Shown here one piece after another: positions 27,847 to 37,213 of a DNA stretch of 64,000 nucleotides. The notes under the pieces were generated by a model. It had not been told where the DNA came from and made no database searches. It was given only the letters and a program-made list of their open reading frames with translations. Source of the stretch: Schaalia radingae (GTDB lineage: Bacteria; Actinomycetota; Actinomycetes; Actinomycetales; Actinomycetaceae). The translations under genes and the position numbers were made by a program. The DNA is taken from positions 1,612,001 to 1,676,000 of the forward strand of contig NZ_LT629792.1 in assembly GCF_900106055.1 (NCBI RefSeq), read 5' to 3'. Numbering within the stretch: the first letter of the stretch is position 1; each line of letters begins with the position of its first letter.

Positions 27847-28842
27847 CTACTTGCTGGCGGGAACCTCAAAGTGACGAGGGCCGGCCTGCCACGCTTCCCA
27901 GGCGGAGCTGAGGATGTCATGGACATCCAGTTCGGGCGTCCAGTTCAGGTCCTTGCGGATACGGGACGAATCGCCGATGAGCTGAGGCGGGTCGCCGGCG
28001 CGGCGATCCAGCTCCTCGACCGGGAAATCCCAGCCCGACACTTCGCGCAAACCGTCTATGATCTCGCGAACGGATGTGCCTTTCCCAGTGCCAACGTTGA
28101 ACACGCGATGTTCCGGCTTTCCATCTTCAAGAGCATCAAGTGCAGCGATGTGTGCCTGAGCCAGGTCGCGCACGTGGATGTAGTCGCGGATGCAGGTGCC
28201 ATCCGGCGTGGGGTAATCTGTGCCGAAGATCTTGGCGGACTCGCCCTTGGAAATGCGATCCAGCACCATTGGAATCAGGTTGAGGGTCGCGGGGTCTTCC
28301 AGGTCGTTCCACCCCGCACCCGCCACGTTGAAGTAGCGCAGGCCGATCCAGTTCAGGTCCCATGCGCGTTCACAGTCCGCCATCATCCACTCGGCGATGA
28401 GCTTGGTCTCGCCGTATGGGTTGATTGGTTTCTTGTCGATGTTTTCGGGGACAACCTCGACGGGCGGCATGCCATACACCGCGGCAGAGGAGGAAAAGAT
28501 CATGCGGGTGACGCCTGCATCCTGCATCGCCAGAAGCATGTTGGCCAGGCCACCGATGTTCTGTTGGTAGTACCAGGCGGGGCGCTCCACCGATTCGCCA
28601 ACCTGCTTGCGGGCGGCGAAGTGGATTACTGCGTCCACGTCCTCATCGACCATGGCGTTGGTCAGAACGCCGCGAGCTTCATCGGATGCGCAATCGATTT
28701 TGATGAGTTTCGCGTCGCCGATACGGTCAGCCGTTCCATACGACAAGTCGTCGACGACGATGACGCGTTCACCGCGCTGCTGGAGAAGCCGTACTACATG
28801 TGCGCCGATGTAGCCGGCGCCGCCACATACAAGAATACTCAT
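27847..28842 (-). CDS. galE: UDP-glucose 4-epimerase
   Basis: A 331-aa cytosolic epimerase interconverting UDP-Glc and UDP-Gal (or the HexNAc forms). Rossmann motif VCGGAGYIGAHVVRLL at the N-terminus; the catalytic SSSAAVYG and YGETK (YxxxK) near residues 118 and 143; later RYFNVAGAGWND and GTCIRDYIHVRDLA. Length is typical. It is transcribed alone on the minus strand and can feed galactose-type sugars to the neighbouring glycan genes. Confidence 0.95.
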   Translation of the reverse strand: MSILVCGGAGYIGAHVVRLLQQRGERVIVVDDLSYGTADRIGDAKLIKIDCASDEARGVLTNAMVDEDVDAVIHFAARKQVGESVERPAWYYQQNIGGLANMLLAMQDAGVTRMIFSSSAAVYGMPPVEVVPENIDKKPINPYGETKLIAEWMMADCERAWDLNWIGLRYFNVAGAGWNDLEDPATLNLIPMVLDRISKGESAKIFGTDYPTPDGTCIRDYIHVRDLAQAHIAALDALEDGKPEHRVFNVGTGKGTSVREIIDGLREVSGWDFPVEELDRRAGDPPQLIGDSSRIRKDLNWTPELDVHDILSSAWEAWQAGPRHFEVPASK

Positions 28843-29003
28843 GCCACTACTGTATTACGGATATGCATGCCAGGTCACGCGCGTGGTGCGTGACCGTCCG
28901 ACGAACTCTCAGTGTGATTCGAAGGGCGGCGCGCATCGGTCCGAACGCTGGGCCAGATAGATGCAGGTACTGGTTGGTGGATCGACAACGGTAGTGAAAG
29001 GTG

Positions 29004-29624
29004 TTAGTGCTTCTGGCCACCCAGTTCATCGCGCAGGCGTGTTCCTTTGTTCATGGCAACTGCGCGCAGATCCTGCTGGAAAGCTCGCATGTGGGCGCGA
29101 AGATCGGCAGCAGCCTCGTCGGTACCGACGCTGAGGATACGTACCGCCAACAATCCAGCGTTTCGTGCACCGCCGATTGACACCGTGGCGACCGGGACGC
29201 CAGCAGGCATCTGCACAATCGACAGCATGGAGTCCACACCATCCAAGTGTTTCAGTGGTACCGGAACACCGATGACGGGCAGTTCGGTGAGCGCTGCGAG
29301 CATGCCAGGCAGATGCGCTGCACCACCGGCACCTGCGATGACGACACGCAGACCTCGTTCGGACGCTGACCTGCCGTAATTCACCATGTCTTCAGGCATG
29401 CGGTGCGCAGAAACGACACCGACCTCACAGGCGATGCCAAACTCTGCAAGGGCATCAACGGCAGGTTTCATCGTCGGCCAATCTGAATCCGACCCCATGA
29501 CCACCCCGACCAGTGGATTCTGACCGGTTGGGGTCACGATAGGAAACGCGTCGCCACCCTCGCCGCGCCGAGTGGTCGCTTGCATGCGACCACTCGTGGA
29601 TTCCTCTGATGGTTGTAGGTTCAT
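29004..29624 (-). CDS. purE: N5-carboxyaminoimidazole ribonucleotide mutase
   Basis: A 206-aa purine-synthesis enzyme moving CO2 from N5 to C4 of N5-CAIR. The core begins at about residue 37 ([15 protein letters not shown]), followed by [12 protein letters not shown] and [19 protein letters not shown] 29624 is set by GGAG six bases upstream. The first 36 residues are an unusual extension; residues about 10-19 ([10 protein letters not shown]) are encoded by a palindromic repeat copy. A later start inside the repeat is possible. Downstream of purK with a 147-base gap. Confidence 0.95.
   Translation of the reverse strand: MNLQPSEESTSGRMQATTRRGEGGDAFPIVTPTGQNPLVGVVMGSDSDWPTMKPAVDALAEFGIACEVGVVSAHRMPEDMVNYGRSASERGLRVVIAGAGGAAHLPGMLAALTELPVIGVPVPLKHLDGVDSMLSIVQMPAGVPVATVSIGGARNAGLLAVRILSVGTDEAAADLRAHMRAFQQDLRAVAMNKGTRLRDELGGQKH
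29569..29596. repeat. 28-bp palindromic repeat, copy 2, inside purE
   Basis: Complete copy with a TTGCAT centre, lying in frame in the 5' coding region of purE and read as the SGR-x-x-ATTR frame. It contains no stop in any frame. Confidence 0.9.
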
Positions 29625-29771
29625 GGTGCTCCGTGTCCTCTCGTGTTGTTCATTGGTGCTTTGCGCACTCACAGCGCGCCGCCACCTCATCATCAGGCAG
29701 ACCCCTGTCTTAATCTCAACGTGCCACGCCGCAGAGCGTCGCCCTCGTCAATGCCGACCAGTGTGACGGGC

Positions 29772-31061
29772 CTAGCCGTCCTCCTCCTCCGGCTCGCCGA
29801 ACAGCGCATCGACCGCCGCCTGAGCTGCGGCCTGAGCTTCTTCCACCGTAGTCGCAGATACGTTGACATGTCCGAGCTTCCGGCCGGGTCGCACCGACTT
29901 GCCGTACAGATGGATCTTTGCTTCCGGACTCGATGCCAAAGCCTGAGACAGGCCCTCGCTGGGATCGTGTCGATTCGACCCCAGTAGGTTCACCATGACC
30001 GTGGCAGGCGCCGTCATTCGCGTGCTCCCCAACGGCAGGTCGAGCACAGCGCGAAGATGCTGTTCAAACTGACTGGTCACAGACCCGTCGATCGTCCAGT
30101 GACCCGAATTGTGCGGTCGCATGGCAAGCTCGTTCACCAACACGCGCGCACCGTCAACCCCATCAGCAACAAAGAGTTCGACAGCCAAAACACCGGTGAC
30201 TCCCAGCTCAACTGCAATACGCTCCCCAAGATCTTCCGCCTGCCGGGCAAGCTCGGCAGAAATACCTGGTGCAGGCACCCGCACAATGGAGCAGACTCCG
30301 TTGTGTTGGATCGTCTGAGCAACTGGCCATGAGCGCACCTGACCGGATGGATTTCGGGCGACGAGGGCGGCCAGCTCCACCGTGAATGACACCTTTTCTT
30401 CAGCAAGGAGCGGCGCTCCACGGTCGAACCAATCGTCAACACCATGAGCATCGCCGACAACCCGCACGCCATGACCATCATAGCCGCCAACCGGTGTCTT
30501 CACGATGACCGGCCATCCAACCGCGTCGCCAAATGCTGCCAGTTCCTCGGGTGTGGTGACCTTCGCCCAACGGGGGCACGGAATCCCGGCGTCAGTGAGG
30601 CGTTCACGCATAGCGAGCTTGTCCTGCGCGTACAGCAAAGCCGATGCAGGTGGATTGATTGCAATGTCGGATCCTACTTGCCTGAGGATGTCCTGCGGAA
30701 CGTGTTCATGCTCGAACGTCAGCACATCCGCGCCGCTGATGATCGTGCGCACAGCATCGATGTCCGAGGGGTCCCCCACCACTGAATGCACAACAACTGA
30801 GCCCGTTGCACCATCCTCAGCTTCAACCAGCGCATGTAGGTCGATTCCCAGTGCAATGGCACTTTCCTGCATCATGCGCGCCAGCTGACCACCACCAATC
30901 ACAGCGATGACAGGGCGAGGTGCAGAAGGCGCTGGCGCACCGCTAGGTGCCCCGGTGGTATGAGACGCCACGTGACCATTTGGCGCTTCGAGGTTGTCGA
31001 CGGCTGCTGCCGTGTTTGCGGATTCTTCGACTGGTGACTGCGCAGTATTTGATGAGCTCAC
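29772..31061 (-). CDS. purK: N5-carboxyaminoimidazole ribonucleotide synthase
   Basis: A 429-aa ATP-grasp enzyme converting AIR, bicarbonate and ATP to N5-CAIR, the substrate of PurE. PVIAVIGGGQLARMMQESA starts the pre-ATP-grasp domain at about residue 50, then FEHEHVP, VIVKTPVGGYDGHGV, LLAEEKVSFTVELA and ELAMRPHNSGHWTID. About 48 Ala/Ser/Pro-rich residues precede the domain, so a later start is possible. Followed by purE on the same strand. Confidence 0.94.
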   Translation of the reverse strand: MSSSNTAQSPVEESANTAAAVDNLEAPNGHVASHTTGAPSGAPAPSAPRPVIAVIGGGQLARMMQESAIALGIDLHALVEAEDGATGSVVVHSVVGDPSDIDAVRTIISGADVLTFEHEHVPQDILRQVGSDIAINPPASALLYAQDKLAMRERLTDAGIPCPRWAKVTTPEELAAFGDAVGWPVIVKTPVGGYDGHGVRVVGDAHGVDDWFDRGAPLLAEEKVSFTVELAALVARNPSGQVRSWPVAQTIQHNGVCSIVRVPAPGISAELARQAEDLGERIAVELGVTGVLAVELFVADGVDGARVLVNELAMRPHNSGHWTIDGSVTSQFEQHLRAVLDLPLGSTRMTAPATVMVNLLGSNRHDPSEGLSQALASSPEAKIHLYGKSVRPGRKLGHVNVSATTVEEAQAAAQAAVDALFGEPEEEDG

Positions 31062-31123
31062 ACATAGAATCTACCGCTCACCCGCGGCTTCGTCACATCC
31101 CAGCGCACTAGGGTTGTGTGTGC

Positions 31124-31151
31124 CGAGTGGTCGCTTGCACGCGACCACTCG
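31124..31151. repeat. 28-bp palindromic repeat, copy 3
   Basis: Half-sites separated by TTGCAC, with extended pairing through GTGTGC and GCACAC on the flanks. It lies between purK's start and the end of the histidine kinase gene, so it sits in the purK upstream region. Confidence 0.92.
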
Positions 31152-31167
31152 GCACACACAATAAAAA

Positions 31168-32493
31168 TCAGAAGCGCCGCGAGCGCCTTCCCATTGATAC
31201 CAGGGGTCCCTGCGGCATGACTCGGTCGGGGTCAATCGACGCGGGAATGGCCGCGAGTGACACGGTGAATACCGGTGGCGCTGCCTGCGTCAGTTCCAGT
31301 CGCCCGCCCATCGCTTCGGTCAGGTCGTGCGCTAATCCCAGCCCAATTCCACTGGACCCGTGACCGGATACGCCGTAGTCAAAAATCTCGGGAGCCAGTT
31401 CCTCAGAGACACCCTCGCCCTCGTCACTCACATCGATCATCACACCGCGCTTCGTGGGTGACTTGCGGGAAACCACTCGCGTTTCGCCGGCACCGTAACG
31501 CAAGGAGTTTTCGATCAGTGTTGCCAGCACCTGCCCGAGCTTCGCTGCATCGGCCAGCACCGAAGCACCCGATTCATCGGTGAAAGTCAAAGTCCGACCG
31601 GCCTGCGTGAAAGCACTCTCCCACTCTTCGCGAGCCGTGTTGAATATTTCCACCACATGGATAGCCTCCGTGTGCCCGCTGGTGCGTTTGGACGTGTCGA
31701 GCAGGTCCGTCACCACGGTCGTCAAGCGCTCGACCTGTTCAAGACAGCTGGATGCTTCTTCACGCACTTCGTCTTGCTCAGCGATCATCTCGATCTCCTC
31801 GAGCCGCATCGACAGAGCCGTCAGAGGCGTGCGCAGCTGGTGAGAAGCATCAGCGGAAAAACGGCGTTCTGCCGCCAAGCGCCCCGCCATGCGCTCTGCT
31901 GTTCTGGCCAGTTCATCCTGGACCAAGTCAATTTCCTCAATGCCGGATGGCTTCACTCGCGCACGCACCATACCGGCGCCAATTTGCTCGGCCTGAGCAG
32001 CCAGATAAATCAGCGGAGCGGACAGTCGGCGTGACAGCCGCTTCGCCAAAGCCCAGCCAACTAGCATCGATAGTGCTGCACCACCGATGAACAGGACAAT
32101 CACACCGATAACGCGACGTATCGCGGGCATCGCGGAAGTTTCCATCGTCACGATCGTCCCCAGCGAAGATGATTCCGACGACCTGAGTTTAGGGCCCGAG
32201 ATGGTCTCACCCACCACGATTTCCTCCTGCCCGCGCGCCTTCACACGTGTCCACGCATCAGCCTCTTCCACGACCAGCGGTTTCGCCCAGGCTTCAACCA
32301 GATGCTCAGAAATCTGCGTGCCCTCCGAAATGCGGCGGTCAGATGCCCGCATGAGGGATTCGACGCGCGCGTCCAGAGCATTTTGCTCACTTTGCCACGC
32401 CATGATGGAGCCGATCGTCGCACCCGGAATACCCATCAGCAGGACAACGACTGCTACGGCAGCCAGGATCATTTTTGCTGCTCGGCGTCTCAT
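31168..32493 (-). CDS. Two-component sensor histidine kinase
   Basis: A 441-aa membrane kinase. Helix 1 is about 7-30 (ILAAVAVVVLLMGIPGATIG), an extracellular sensor loop of about 110 residues follows, then helix 2 (VIGVIVLFIGGAALSMLVGW), a HAMP-like linker, the H-box RRFSADASHQLRTPLTALSM and an HATPase domain (LIENSLRYGAGE, VSDEGEGVSEE, GIGLGLAHDL). GGAGGG before ATG 32493 sets the start. Its regulator lies 223 bases upstream on the same strand, a longer gap than usual. The stimulus is unknown. Confidence 0.9.
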   Translation of the reverse strand: MRRRAAKMILAAVAVVVLLMGIPGATIGSIMAWQSEQNALDARVESLMRASDRRISEGTQISEHLVEAWAKPLVVEEADAWTRVKARGQEEIVVGETISGPKLRSSESSSLGTIVTMETSAMPAIRRVIGVIVLFIGGAALSMLVGWALAKRLSRRLSAPLIYLAAQAEQIGAGMVRARVKPSGIEEIDLVQDELARTAERMAGRLAAERRFSADASHQLRTPLTALSMRLEEIEMIAEQDEVREEASSCLEQVERLTTVVTDLLDTSKRTSGHTEAIHVVEIFNTAREEWESAFTQAGRTLTFTDESGASVLADAAKLGQVLATLIENSLRYGAGETRVVSRKSPTKRGVMIDVSDEGEGVSEELAPEIFDYGVSGHGSSGIGLGLAHDLTEAMGGRLELTQAAPPVFTVSLAAIPASIDPDRVMPQGPLVSMGRRSRRF

Positions 32494-32716
32494 CGTTCCC
32501 TCCAATCTTGGCGTCAGCCCATCGTTTTGTGCAAGCGCTGACCGGTTGCACCGCAACGTGTCGACACTGGCTGACTGCGAGCACGTGCATGCGCCGGCAG
32601 GGACTAACAGGCGTCAGCGTTGGCTCACTGCTAGGATGAGCATCCACCAGTAGGCCACGCCAATTCCAAACTCAGCGCAGCAAGGGGAGCGCAGCAAGGC
32701 TTCGAGCAGGAGCGGC

Positions 32717-33397
32717 CTAGTGACCGTTCTTTTCGAAACGGAAACCCATTCCACGCACGGTTGTGATATAGCGCGGCGACCCGGCATCGTCTCCGAGCTT
32801 GCGGCGCAGCCACGACACGTGCATATCCAGCGTCTTGGTCGACCCTGATGGGTCAGACCCCCACACTTCACGCATCAGCGCTTCACGCTCGACCACGTTG
32901 CCGGCTTCACGTACCAGCACTCGCAGCAGCTCGAATTCTTTGGCAGTCAGATGCAGTTCACGCGATCCGACGAACGCCCTGTGTGCAGAGACATCGATTG
33001 TCACGTCCTGAGCGCTGATCTCATCCTCTGACACGTCACCGACCGAGCGGCGCAACAAAGCGCGCACACGAGCCAGGAGCTCAGCCAGGCGGAACGGCTT
33101 GGTCACATAGTCATCGGCACCGGCATCCAGGCCTACGACCATGTCTACCTCGTCAGTGCGAGCGGTCAGAATCAGGATAGGTGTGGTGCGGCCTTGCGAG
33201 CGGATTTCACGCGCAACCTCAAGGCCGTCAATGTCAGGCAAGCCCAAATCGAGGACAACTAGATCGGCGCCATCAATCTCATTGAGAGCGCCTTTACCAG
33301 TGCCATGAGCTCGGACCTCGTAGCCTTCACGCCCAAGGGCGCGAGCCAGAGGCTCGGAAATCGCGGGATCGTCTTCGACGAGCAGTACTGTAGTCAC
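32717..33397 (-). CDS. OmpR-family response regulator
   Basis: A 226-aa transcription regulator. The receiver domain has the acidic pair at 9-10 (VEDD), the phospho-acceptor at about Asp50 (VVLDLGLPD), and Lys at about 100 in VTKPFRLAELLARV. The C-terminal winged helix carries LTAKEFELLRVLV, MREVWG, LDMHVSWLRRKLGDD and ITTVRGMGFRF. It pairs with the histidine kinase downstream. Targets are not visible; a purine, envelope or glycan link is not shown by the sequence. Confidence 0.93.
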   Translation of the reverse strand: MTTVLLVEDDPAISEPLARALGREGYEVRAHGTGKGALNEIDGADLVVLDLGLPDIDGLEVAREIRSQGRTTPILILTARTDEVDMVVGLDAGADDYVTKPFRLAELLARVRALLRRSVGDVSEDEISAQDVTIDVSAHRAFVGSRELHLTAKEFELLRVLVREAGNVVEREALMREVWGSDPSGSTKTLDMHVSWLRRKLGDDAGSPRYITTVRGMGFRFEKNGH

Positions 33398-33632
33398 GGC
33401 TTAATGGTACATCCTAGGAGCGCTCTTTCACATTACTTGACCTTTTTCATCTCAATTTGCACCGTTCTTTAACGAGGAGAACGCGGCCTTTGAGCGAGCG
33501 AGGTCACACCGTTGTCTCACGTGGCAGGTGTTTTGAGCAGGCCGGAGGCGAAGGCAACGAGATGGAATTTTATGCGCGCAGCTTAAAACAGACGCTGTAA
33601 CTGACGCGGCGCTCTCCCCTCGTCCACCACCG

Positions 33633-34889
33633 TTATTCGTATTGACGCGAGAGCAGGTATGGAGAGACGAGGCCGAAGCCGCGAAGTTCTGTGCTGGGGA
33701 AGGTTTCGATCGCATAGCCTTTGCCGCCTTTACCCGCGGAAACTGCCGCGGCGGTAGTCGGGTCAGTCAGGATTCGCCCAACCGGCGCGATATCCACCAG
33801 ACGAGACGCGAGGTTCACCGGCGGTCCAAATACATCACCTGAACGGGAGAACACGTCACCCCGTACGAAGGAAGCGCGAACCGGCAAAATGTCATCATCG
33901 GCGTTAAGGCGCTCAATCAAGGAGGTCACCACATTCAGTCCGGTGGGCAAATCGTCAGCAATGAAGAACACGGCGTCACCAATCATCTTGACGACTCTGC
34001 CGCCTGCTTGAGTCACAGCGATTCGGCTCGCGTCCTCAAAACGTTGGATCAGGCCAACTAGCTTGCCGCCCAGGATGGTCGAGGAGGCCGTGTATGAGAC
34101 CATGTCGACAAAACCGAGGGATCGGTTCAGCGGGAATCGACGCTTGGCTGATTCGTGCCCGCGCTGCGAGACTTCATGGTCGACGCGATCCAGGAGCGAG
34201 TGCAGCTGTCGCTGCCAGGAGTAGACGAGGGTCTCGCCCAGCAGGTCGACGTACTGGCGCATCTGGTCGAGTGTGACGAGGCGGGCCGCTGTATCATCAA
34301 GCCTCAGGCGGCGGACAGAATCTTCCACGAACGCTTCCACCTGCCACAACGCCAGGCGGTCGGTGATGTGGGAGTGGGCTCGGAGCAAAGACTGTGCGGT
34401 GGATCGGTCGACACTTCCATCGGCGACGAGCTGAGTCCACTTGGCGTAAATTTCCTGGTCACGGTGGGTGAAGAGCGGCGATTCGGGGTCGGCGTCCGGG
34501 AAGCCCATCGTCGTCCAGAAATCATTCACGTCGTCAACGGTTCCGCCAACCGCGTTGGCAAGGTCTTCAACGGTCAGATGCGGGATTTCGCCTAGCAATT
34601 GTTCCTCGTACTCGCGTATCGTGGCTCCCGCCCCGCGGCTCACTCCCGCCTGCACGCTTCCCCGTTCTTCCCCCGCTTGCGCCGAGTGGTCGCGTGCAAG
34701 CGACTGCTCGTGATGCATAGAAGATGGCGAGCCCGGCTGCGCGGACGGTTGATCGTCTTCTGAGGGCACAACTGAACTGGCCGGACGTGAGGGCGGGTGC
34801 TCAGAAGTTCTGCTCGACGAAGCATCACTGTGACCGTCTCGCTGATCATTGTTCATGTCGCTAATGTCAGCTTCGCACTGTCCAGTCAC
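33633..34889 (-). CDS. Class III adenylate/guanylate cyclase (Rv1264-like layout)
   Basis: A 418-aa soluble nucleotide cyclase. Residues about 80-240 form an N-terminal regulatory region like that of the pH-sensing mycobacterial enzyme. The catalytic domain starts with RSLGFVDMVSYTA (first metal Asp) and continues with GGRVVKMIGDAVFFIA and GPPVNLASRLVDIA. GTG 34889 has GGGAGGA seven bases upstream. The first 80 residues are Ser/Asp/Glu-rich, and residues about 60-69 (EQSLARDHSA) come from a palindromic repeat. Substrate, ATP or GTP, is not certain. Confidence 0.87.
   Translation of the reverse strand: MTGQCEADISDMNNDQRDGHSDASSSRTSEHPPSRPASSVVPSEDDQPSAQPGSPSSMHHEQSLARDHSAQAGEERGSVQAGVSRGAGATIREYEEQLLGEIPHLTVEDLANAVGGTVDDVNDFWTTMGFPDADPESPLFTHRDQEIYAKWTQLVADGSVDRSTAQSLLRAHSHITDRLALWQVEAFVEDSVRRLRLDDTAARLVTLDQMRQYVDLLGETLVYSWQRQLHSLLDRVDHEVSQRGHESAKRRFPLNRSLGFVDMVSYTASSTILGGKLVGLIQRFEDASRIAVTQAGGRVVKMIGDAVFFIADDLPTGLNVVTSLIERLNADDDILPVRASFVRGDVFSRSGDVFGPPVNLASRLVDIAPVGRILTDPTTAAAVSAGKGGKGYAIETFPSTELRGFGLVSPYLLSRQYE
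34683..34710. repeat. 28-bp palindromic repeat, copy 4, inside cyclase gene
   Basis: The right half has two changes (GACTGCTCG for GACCACTCG), so the stem is weakened. Read in frame as SLARDHS in the disordered N-terminal region of the cyclase. Confidence 0.85.
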
Positions 34890-35107
34890 GCATCATTCCT
34901 CCCTTCCGTACTCGCATCCTTCTGCATCAGTATTCTGCATCGCGCAGCGTAAGCCGTAGCGTTATCTCTTCGCCTGACACACTTGTGAAAGTAGCGTTCG
35001 TATCGCCCCAACGCGGAAATTTTCCGCGATTGGCATGCCACCTGCATGAATGCAACCTTCCATAGCATAGCGCCTTATGTGTCGATCGTCACGTTCCCCG
35101 TTATCCG

Positions 35108-35135
35108 CGAGTGGTCGCGTGCACGCGACCACTCG
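35108..35135. repeat. 28-bp palindromic repeat, copy 5 (perfect palindrome)
   Basis: Exact palindrome with a GTGCAC centre, ending 22 bases before the maf start codon, so it would form a hairpin in the leader if transcription starts upstream of it. Confidence 0.93.
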
Positions 35136-35157
35136 TCGAAGTGACACACTAGGCGGT

Positions 35158-35991
35158 ATGCATCTAGTTTTGGCTTCCCGTTCGCCGGCGCGCCGCGCGA
35201 CGCTCCTATCAGCAGGAATCACACCGATTGTCATGGTGTCAGATGTTGATGAGAACGAAGTTCTCCGACGGCTCAAAGAAGCCTTCTCTTCGTCAAGTGA
35301 CCCTGCACACGAAGACCCATCGCCTGCCGACCAAGTTCTCGCTTTGGCTCAGGCAAAATGCCTCGCGGTGGCAGACAGGCTGGCCTGCGTTTCCCTCGAC
35401 AATACGGCCGTCGACGAGGTTCGTGCCGAAGATCGCACACACGAAGACCTTATCGTCGTGGGCTGCGACTCCATGTTCGAACTGGATGGCGTCATGTATG
35501 GAAAGCCGCATAACCGCCTGACTGCCATCGAACGCATCAGGTCGATGCAAGGACGCAGCGGCACGTTGTGGACAGGGCACTGCGTCGCCCTCCTGACAGC
35601 GCAAAGCCACAATTCGATTGACGAAGAGAGTGCCTCTCCCCTTGCTGGCGTGAAGCCGTCCCGTGCCCCCGAACCCGCCGCTAACACGCCCAAGTCGACG
35701 GACGTGGCCTATCAAGTTGCGCGAACGGCCGGGCGTTCAGCTTCCACAACCGTATATTTCGGCTCAATGACCGACGAAGAAATCAAAGCGTACGTTGACT
35801 CGGGTGAGCCGCTTGAGGTGGCGGGCTCATTCACGATCGATGGTCTTGGAGGGGCATTCGTCCGGGGCGTCGAGGGGGATCCCCACTCCGTTGTTGGTAT
35901 CTCGTTGCCGCTCCTTCGGTCGATGCTGGCTGAGCTGGACGTATTCTGGCCCGACTTATGGGATCAGCACAACAGGCCCAACGGGCACTGA
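35158..35991 (+). CDS. maf: Maf-family nucleoside triphosphate pyrophosphatase
   Basis: A 277-aa house-cleaning enzyme that hydrolyses non-canonical or excess NTPs to NMPs. LVLASRSPARRATLLSAGI is the N-terminal family motif. VVGCDSMFELDG gives the catalytic Asp region, and GKPHNRLTAIERIRSM and EVAGSFTIDGLGGAFV follow. The protein is about 70 residues longer than usual: extra material lies near residues 40-55 and 80-95, and a Pro/Ala/Ser-rich insertion near 160-190 precedes STTVYFGSMTDEEI. ATG 35158 is preferred to an upstream frame that reads through the repeat. Confidence 0.9.
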   Translation: MHLVLASRSPARRATLLSAGITPIVMVSDVDENEVLRRLKEAFSSSSDPAHEDPSPADQVLALAQAKCLAVADRLACVSLDNTAVDEVRAEDRTHEDLIVVGCDSMFELDGVMYGKPHNRLTAIERIRSMQGRSGTLWTGHCVALLTAQSHNSIDEESASPLAGVKPSRAPEPAANTPKSTDVAYQVARTAGRSASTTVYFGSMTDEEIKAYVDSGEPLEVAGSFTIDGLGGAFVRGVEGDPHSVVGISLPLLRSMLAELDVFWPDLWDQHNRPNGH

Positions 35992-36061
35992 CACCCATTC
36001 AAACCATTCGACGATCTCACAATATGGGAAAACCTGATCGCGTTTCAATCCTCTTGTGTGC

Positions 36062-36089
36062 CGAGTGGTCGCTTGCAAGCGACCACTCG
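36062..36089. repeat. 28-bp palindromic repeat, copy 6
   Basis: Perfect palindrome with a TTGCAA centre, extended on both flanks by TGTGC/GCACA. Located between maf and dapD, about 100 bases upstream of the dapD start. Confidence 0.93.
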
Positions 36090-36190
36090 GCACATGCCTC
36101 GTCGACTATCGCACCCACCTGCGAGCCGCCTGCAGCCCTCCCCCTCGCCAAAGTCCTTCCGGGAAATGCCAAGCACCGTAAACTGAGACC

Positions 36191-37213
36191 ATGACTGAGG
36201 ACACAACTGAGACCCACAATATGAACGCATGGGGAATTGGGCTGGCAACAGTTGCCGACGATGGTCACACACTGGACGTGTGGTACCCGCACCCCCATTT
36301 GGGCGAACGTTCTAACTCGGCCCCAGACGCCGAGCTCTTCGATATGCTCTCCGAACTGGAACGACGCGATGAGGCTCGCGGAGTGCACACACAGGTTGTC
36401 ACATGCACCGCCGACCTAGAGGATCGCCCTCAATCCACCGCCGATGCCTACCTTCGCCTGCATCTTTTGTCCCACCGGCTCGTCAAGCCCAACACGATCA
36501 ACCTCGACGGCATTTTCTCGCGCCTCCCTTCAGTTGTGTGGACGTCGGCAGGCCCGTGTCCGATCGATGACTTCGAAGGAACTCGCCTTCGCCTGCGCCA
36601 ACACCTCGGCCGTCCTGTCACCGTAACCGGCGTGGATAAGTTCCCCCCGATGGTGAACTACGTCGTGCCAGATGGAGTCAGGATCGCTGACGGTGCGAAA
36701 GTTCGCCTGGGTGCCTACCTGTCGAAGGGCACAACAGTCATGCATGCCGCGTTCGTGAACTTCAATGCGGGCACGCTGGGCCGCAGCCTGATCGAAGGCC
36801 GTATCTCGCGCGGCGTTGTCATCGGTGATGGATCCGACGTAGGCGGCGGAGCTTCGACCATTGGCGCTCTGAGCGGTAGCGGCGACGACCAGGTCCGCCT
36901 GGGCAAACGCTGTCTGCTGGGCGCAAACTCCGGCTTGGGCATTCCGCTGGGTGATGACTGCGTGATCGAAGCCGGACTGTTCCTGACAGCCGATACCCAG
37001 GTGGCGCTCATGCCTGGAGGCGGCGTCATTCCGGGCGCGAACGGTCTTTTCGCAGAACCGCGAACAGTGGAGGCTCGTGAACTTGCCGGAGCCTCGAATG
37101 TTCTCTTCAAGCGCTCCGTGTCCGGCAGAGTTGAAGCCCACGCGCGCGGAGGCCGCTCAATCGAGTGGAATGACCCGCAGCAGCATCATCGTGAAAACCA
37201 CGAGGACGACTAG
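36191..37213 (+). CDS. dapD: Tetrahydrodipicolinate N-succinyltransferase
   Basis: A 340-aa acyltransferase of the lysine/diaminopimelate pathway, of the actinobacterial DapD type. The N-terminal part (AWGIGLATV, TLDVWYPHPHLGE) precedes a left-handed beta-helix domain from about 155 (VRIADGAKVRLGAYLSKGTT, FVNFNAGTLG, EGRISRGVVIGDGSDVGGGA). Its product is aminated by DapC, encoded at 39-40 kb. It is transcribed alone, with a 612-base gap downstream. Confidence 0.94.
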   Translation: MTEDTTETHNMNAWGIGLATVADDGHTLDVWYPHPHLGERSNSAPDAELFDMLSELERRDEARGVHTQVVTCTADLEDRPQSTADAYLRLHLLSHRLVKPNTINLDGIFSRLPSVVWTSAGPCPIDDFEGTRLRLRQHLGRPVTVTGVDKFPPMVNYVVPDGVRIADGAKVRLGAYLSKGTTVMHAAFVNFNAGTLGRSLIEGRISRGVVIGDGSDVGGGASTIGALSGSGDDQVRLGKRCLLGANSGLGIPLGDDCVIEAGLFLTADTQVALMPGGGVIPGANGLFAEPRTVEARELAGASNVLFKRSVSGRVEAHARGGRSIEWNDPQQHHRENHEDD

